The notes under the pieces: model-generated
What the model saw: the letters and a program-made list of their open reading frames with translations, nothing else
What the model was told of the DNA's origin: nothing
Database searches by the model: none
Program-made: the position numbers and the translations under genes
In this document: positions 7,593 through 8,635 of the stretch, piece by piece
How positions within the stretch are numbered: position 1 is the first letter of the stretch
Layout: every line of letters starts with the position of its first letter
From: Candidatus Cloacimonadota bacterium
GTDB lineage: Bacteria > Cloacimonadota > Cloacimonadia > Cloacimonadales > TCS61
Assembly (NCBI GenBank): GCA_030667725.1
Contig: DAOUVH010000032.1
Location: 1 to 8,635, forward strand
Direction of reading: 5' to 3'
Length of the DNA: 8,635 nt

Positions 7593-8635
7593 ATGAAAAA
7601 GAAAACCTGGCTACTGATCATCGTACTGATTGTCTTCGTAATCAATATCTCCTTCTTTGTATTGGTGAGAATGGCAAAAGTGGATAAGGTAGTTCAAACT
7701 AGGATAACTGACCAACTCTCTGAAAGACTTAATGCAGTTATTGAGATGGAAGGTTTTACTTTTAATGATAAACAGGCAAATATTTCAGGAATTATAATTA
7801 GCAGTCCCGGTAAATATGAATTAAAGGTGAGTCAGCTGTATGTTGAGTATGACCTAATAAAACTCATTTTCTCAAAATTTGAAAATTTAAAAGCAATATC
7901 ACATATTAAGATATATGATCCTGAGTTTTCTCTTAGGATCGTACCTGATGGAAATAAAAAAGAAAAAAATGAATTTATTATACCGGATATTACCAAATTC
8001 TTTAAAATGCTAAATATTTATAACGGAACTTTAACTATTGAATTTGAGAATGAAAGTGTGAAAATTGCTAACAATTGGCAAAGAATAGATCTTTCTATTA
8101 AGAATACTAAAAGCTCTGACATTACACTTTCAGCTAGTTCTGGTGATGGATCTGATTTGCTGGGCTCTTGCGTATTAAACAAAGGCTCGATAGAGAAGGC
8201 TGAACTGAAATTGAATGATCTGAAACCATCAAAATTAGAGATCGCTCAATTGAATTCTTTGGAATTTCTACTTGATGCTGATGTAAATTACTCGGATGAT
8301 AAACTTAAATATTATGCTAATATTAAAAACGTTAATGCCGGATTCGCAGAGAAGAAAGCTTCGATTGATTCTATTTTAATATCTGGAGACAGTGATCGAA
8401 CATTTATAACACTTCATAACACAGATCTAGACGAAAACAAGATCGATGGGAATGTAATTATCAATGATATACTCTCAGATAAAAGAACAATTGAATCAGA
8501 ATTAACAACTTCCAACATACTATTGCAGAAATATGTCCATCAAGTTTCTGGAAATATAACGGCAAAGATCAATGTTTCTGGTAAGATCAATAGTCCCATA
8601 ATAAATACAGATTTAACATCCGATAAACTTATAGC
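7593..8635 (+). CDS. AsmA/TamB-like membrane-anchored envelope protein, C-terminus cut by window edge
   Basis: The frame opens at ATG 7593 and stays open to the edge: 347 complete codons. It begins MKKKTW and one hydrophobic segment (about 6-26), an uncleaved signal anchor. The periplasmic part starts with KVDKVVQTRITDQLSERLNA, then GFTFNDKQANISGIIIS, VSQLYVEYDLIKLIFS and KIYDPEFSLRIV. This is the layout of the N-terminal region of AsmA/TamB proteins: a helix after the anchor, then beta strands naming 'ISG', 'YDL' and 'I.DP'. Near the cut end, GNITAKINVSGKINSPIINT resembles the repeated G-x-L-x-V-x-G-x-x-x-x-P unit of TamB beta-grooves. Such proteins span the periplasm and help move phospholipids or assemble the outer membrane. 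An in-frame TAA at 7587-7589 rules out an earlier start. There is no clear Shine-Dalgarno site, only A-rich sequence, so it may depend on translation of lolD 16 bases upstream. The assignment rests on pattern and context, not on an invariant motif; full length is unknown. Confidence 0.65.
   Translation, partial: MKKKTWLLIIVLIVFVINISFFVLVRMAKVDKVVQTRITDQLSERLNAVIEMEGFTFNDKQANISGIIISSPGKYELKVSQLYVEYDLIKLIFSKFENLKAISHIKIYDPEFSLRIVPDGNKKEKNEFIIPDITKFFKMLNIYNGTLTIEFENESVKIANNWQRIDLSIKNTKSSDITLSASSGDGSDLLGSCVLNKGSIEKAELKLNDLKPSKLEIAQLNSLEFLLDADVNYSDDKLKYYANIKNVNAGFAEKKASIDSILISGDSDRTFITLHNTDLDENKIDGNVIINDILSDKRTIESELTTSNILLQKYVHQVSGNITAKINVSGKINSPIINTDLTSDKLI

Overview
The window is an AT-rich stretch of a bacterial chromosome with five protein-coding genes in two divergent groups. 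Genes on the minus strand fill 1-5519 and genes on the plus strand fill 5647-8635. The two outermost genes are cut by the window ends. I see no RNA gene, CRISPR array, insertion sequence or other mobile element.

Likely organism: a Gram-negative (diderm) bacterium of the FCB superphylum, most probably Cloacimonadota or a close relative such as Marinimicrobia or Calditrichota. The evidence is a C-terminal tail with the NYPNPFNPQTTISFSI motif and the DGTNSNGRSVSTGIYFY signature (FlgD-like / type IX 'type A' sorting domain), a large secreted C25 (gingipain-family) protease, a Lol-type lipoprotein export system and an AsmA/TamB-like protein. The phylum assignment is inference from these motifs, not from a database search.

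Left arm (minus strand): 5519-2505 encodes a 1004-residue secreted multidomain protein. Its order is signal peptide, jelly-roll-like domain, PKD-like domain, CapA/PgsA-type metallophosphoesterase-fold domain, a second jelly-roll-like domain and a C-terminal sorting domain. A good sigma70-like promoter and a Shine-Dalgarno site precede it. After 97 bases that hold no convincing terminator, a second secreted protein starts at 2405 and runs off the left edge. It is a C25 family cysteine peptidase whose active-site Cys is present, but where the family has its catalytic His (G-H-G) this protein has Tyr (G-Y-G). Both products probably act at or beyond the outer membrane.

Right arm (plus strand): a tightly spaced cluster encodes a LolC/LolE-type permease (5647-6876), a LolD-type ATPase (6899-7576, TTG start with a strong ribosome binding site) and the N-terminal part of a membrane-anchored AsmA/TamB-like protein (7593 to the edge). 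Together they look like an envelope-biogenesis operon: extraction of lipoproteins from the inner membrane plus a periplasm-spanning assembly or lipid-transfer protein. The 127-base divergent intergenic region (5520-5646) carries the promoter for the left arm; no clear plus-strand promoter was found in it.

The points most worth following are the Tyr-for-His change in the C25 protease and the unusual packaging of a CapA-type domain inside a secreted, sorting-tagged adhesin-like protein next to that protease.
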